The translations under genes and the position numbers were made by a program. This document shows, in pieces, positions 7,713 through 9,635 of a stretch of 9,635 nucleotides of DNA. Below the pieces are notes generated by a model that did no database searches, was not told where the DNA came from, and saw only the letters and a list, made by a program, of their open reading frames with translations. The first letter of the stretch is position 1. Every line of letters starts with the position of its first letter. The stretch comes from Candidatus Merdimorpha stercoravium (lineage in GTDB: Bacteria > Bacteroidota > Bacteroidia > Flavobacteriales > UBA1820), in assembly GCA_018715295.1 (NCBI GenBank), contig DVLY01000046.1, positions 1-9,635 of the forward strand. Reading direction: 5' to 3'.

Positions 7713-9624
7713 AATCTTCCTGCCGGGCCTCTCCCGAGCGGGCGGCGGGCGGTACGAGGTCCAACTCTTCGAGCGAAATACCGTCCTGCTCTACACGCAG
7801 GTTGGAAACGATGAAGTCCTGACGCTCCTGGGTGTTCTTGCCTACGTAAAATTCGAGCAGCGAGGGGATGGACATGTCCTTTCCGATGAGCACCGGTTCC
7901 AGGCGGATGTCGCGTCCGATAAATCCGGAAAACTCCTCGGGGGATATCTCGCCCAGACCTTTGAAGCGGGTGATCTCCGGGTTGCCCTTCAGTTTGTCCA
8001 GCGCGGCGCGTTTTTCGGCTTCGCTGTAACAATAGATGGTCTCCTTCTTGTTGCGCACGCGGAACAGCGGTGTCTGAAGGATGTACAGATGCCCTTCGCG
8101 GATGACCTCCGGGAAAAACTGGAGGAAGAAGGCTATGAGAAGGATCCGGATGTGCATCCCGTCCACATCGGCATCGGTGGCGATGATGATGTTGTTGTAG
8201 CGCAGGTTCTCGGTGCCTTCCTCGATGTTCAGGGCGGCCTGGAGCAGGTTGAATTCCTCGTTTTCGTACACCACCCGCTTGCTCATGCCGTAGCAGTTCA
8301 GCGGTTTCCCGCGCAGGGAAAAGACCGCCTGGGTATTTACGTCGCGGGCTTTGGTGATCGAACCGCTGGCCGAATCGCCCTCGGTGATAAAGATGGAGGA
8401 CTCCAAACGGCGTTCGTCCTTCATGTCCCCGCGGTGCGTACGGCAATCGCGGAGCTTGCGGTTGTGCAGGCTTATCTTCTTGGCGCGTTCCTTGGCGATC
8501 TTGCGGATGCCGGAGAGTTCCTTGCGTTCCTTTTCGGCTTCCTGGATCTTCCGCAGCATGGCCGCAGCCGTCTCGGGATTCTTGTGCAGGTAGTTGTCCA
8601 GTTCGCGGGTGATGAAATCCACCACGTACGAACGGATGGTCGGTTTCTCGCCGCCCATCTCGGAGGAGACCAGGCGCGTCTTGGTCTGGTCGCCGAAGGA
8701 AGGCTCCATCACCTTGACGCTGATGGCGGCCACGAGCGATTTGCGCACGTCGGCCGGTTCGAAGGGCTTGCCCCAGAAATCGCGGGCCACCTTGACGATC
8801 GCTTCCCGGAAAGCAGCCAGGTGCGTCCCTCCCAGAGGGGTGTACTGCCCGTTGACGAACGACCAGACGTCCTCGCTGTAATGCGAGGCGGAATGGGTGA
8901 GCGCCACCTCGATGTCGTCGCCCCGCAGGTGGACGATGGGGTATTCGATGGCCGTATCGATCCGGTCTTCGATCAGGTCCTTCAAGCCGTTCTCCGAGCG
9001 GTAAGCCGTCCCGTTGAGCCAGATGGTCAGCCCGGGATTGAGGTAGGTGTAGTTGCGCAGCATGTTCTCCACGTACTCGTACCGGTAACGGTAGGCGGGG
9101 AACACGTCGGTATCGGCGCGGAAGGTGATGCGGGTGCCGTTCTTTTCGGCGGTGGGTACGATGGGGTCGTCCTGGTCCAGAATCCCCTGACGGAAAAGGG
9201 CGCGCTTGCACTCCTTGTCCCGGAAGGAGACGACCTCGAAACAGGACGAGAGAAAGTTTACGGCTTTGGTCCCCACCCCGTTGAGGCCCACGGCTTTCTT
9301 GAAGACGGAGGTATCGTACTTCCCGCCGGTATTCATCACCGAGACGCATTCCACGACCTTGCCCAGGGGGATGCCCCGGCCGTAGTCGCGCACCGTTACG
9401 GCGCCGTCCTCGATGGTGATGTCGATGCGCTCGCCCTGCCCCATGACAAATTCGTCGATGGAGTTGTCGATGATCTCCTTGAGCAGGACGTAGATACCGT
9501 CGTCCGAGGAGGATCCGTCGCCCAGTTTGCCGATGTACATCCCGGGGCGCAGGCGGACGTGTTCGCGCGGAGAGAGGTTGACGATCTTGTCTTCGGTATA
9601 AGCTGCGTTTTGATTTTCAGGCAT
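7711..9624 (-). CDS. parE: DNA topoisomerase IV subunit B (ParE, GyrB-like ATPase)
   Basis: ParE binds and hydrolyses ATP to drive strand passage by topoisomerase IV and partners the ParC encoded just downstream. It has 637 residues, the length of ParE and of GyrB proteins without an insert. GHKL ATPase motifs are EIIDNSIDE with Glu50 and Asn54, RDYGRGIP with Asp80, NTGGKYD, and GLNGVGTKAVN. The transducer QTK loop is Gln313-Thr-Lys315. The TOPRIM part has ITEGDSASGS with Glu415, ATDADVDG with Asp484, Asp486 and Asp488, and RFKGLGE at 553-559. The ASGS variant where GyrB usually has AGGS, together with the ParC-like partner, supports ParE rather than GyrB. The start at 9624 is the only sensible one (MPENQNAAYTEDKIVNLSPREHVRLRPGMYIG). 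Only 11 bases upstream are in the window, so its promoter is not visible. Confidence 0.94.
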   Translation of the reverse strand: MPENQNAAYTEDKIVNLSPREHVRLRPGMYIGKLGDGSSSDDGIYVLLKEIIDNSIDEFVMGQGERIDITIEDGAVTVRDYGRGIPLGKVVECVSVMNTGGKYDTSVFKKAVGLNGVGTKAVNFLSSCFEVVSFRDKECKRALFRQGILDQDDPIVPTAEKNGTRITFRADTDVFPAYRYRYEYVENMLRNYTYLNPGLTIWLNGTAYRSENGLKDLIEDRIDTAIEYPIVHLRGDDIEVALTHSASHYSEDVWSFVNGQYTPLGGTHLAAFREAIVKVARDFWGKPFEPADVRKSLVAAISVKVMEPSFGDQTKTRLVSSEMGGEKPTIRSYVVDFITRELDNYLHKNPETAAAMLRKIQEAEKERKELSGIRKIAKERAKKISLHNRKLRDCRTHRGDMKDERRLESSIFITEGDSASGSITKARDVNTQAVFSLRGKPLNCYGMSKRVVYENEEFNLLQAALNIEEGTENLRYNNIIIATDADVDGMHIRILLIAFFLQFFPEVIREGHLYILQTPLFRVRNKKETIYCYSEAEKRAALDKLKGNPEITRFKGLGEISPEEFSGFIGRDIRLEPVLIGKDMSIPSLLEFYVGKNTQERQDFIVSNLRVEQDGISLEELDLVPPAARSGEARQED

Positions 9625-9635
9625 AAAAACCGTCC

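Noticed and set aside
7711..9624. GyrB/GyrA rather than ParE/ParC for the minus-strand pair
   Set aside because: The A subunit lacks a GyrA box, the B subunit has the EGDSASGS variant, and the two genes are adjacent. This fits Bacteroidota topoisomerase IV, though a phylogeny would be the final word.

Overview
The window looks like chromosomal DNA from a GC-rich member of the Bacteroidota, probably order Bacteroidales. An Alistipes/Rikenellaceae-like source is my guess from base composition and protein style, not a demonstrated identity. Supporting signs are a textbook Bacteroidota promoter element (TAnnTTTG) ahead of the second transcription unit, A-rich leaders without Shine-Dalgarno sequences, a parE-parC pair of the Bacteroidota type, and an ilvE of the usual Bacteroidota form.

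Layout. (1) 33-1091, plus strand: ilvE, branched-chain amino-acid aminotransferase, closed by a perfect 29-bp-arm inverted repeat (1120-1178). (2) 1168-4028, plus strand: a promoter, a leader holding a very strong intrinsic-terminator hairpin, then four tightly overlapping genes. These encode a PqqD-like RiPP recognition domain protein, a family-5 nucleotidyltransferase, an HPr-kinase-like P-loop kinase and a small S24/S26-type serine peptidase. (3) 4034-4108: a perfect 36-bp-arm inverted repeat that fills almost the whole gap between convergent genes. (4) 4113-4787, minus strand: an Fe/Mn superoxide dismutase with Mn-type signatures and a Cys-rich tail. (5) 4848-4889: a 17-bp-arm terminator hairpin. 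(6) 4918-9624, minus strand: parE followed by parC, the two topoisomerase IV subunits.

How the genes work together. The parE-parC pair makes one heterotetrameric enzyme that decatenates chromosomes. ilvE and the dismutase are stand-alone housekeeping genes. The centre of interest is the four-gene cassette. A peptide-binding RRE domain, a nucleotidyl-transferring enzyme, a peptide/protein kinase homologue and a leader-peptidase-like protease together look like a post-translational modification and processing set, related to tailoring genes in some lasso-peptide clusters. It lacks any visible precursor peptide, cyclase, radical SAM enzyme or exporter. Its substrate is therefore unknown and must be encoded elsewhere or be an ordinary cell protein. 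The gene order and ATGA overlaps show that the four products are made together. The leader terminator suggests the cassette is attenuated, or that a roughly 65-nt RNA is made from its promoter.

No stretch longer than 300 bases lacks a gene. No tRNA, rRNA, CRISPR array, insertion sequence or phage gene was seen.
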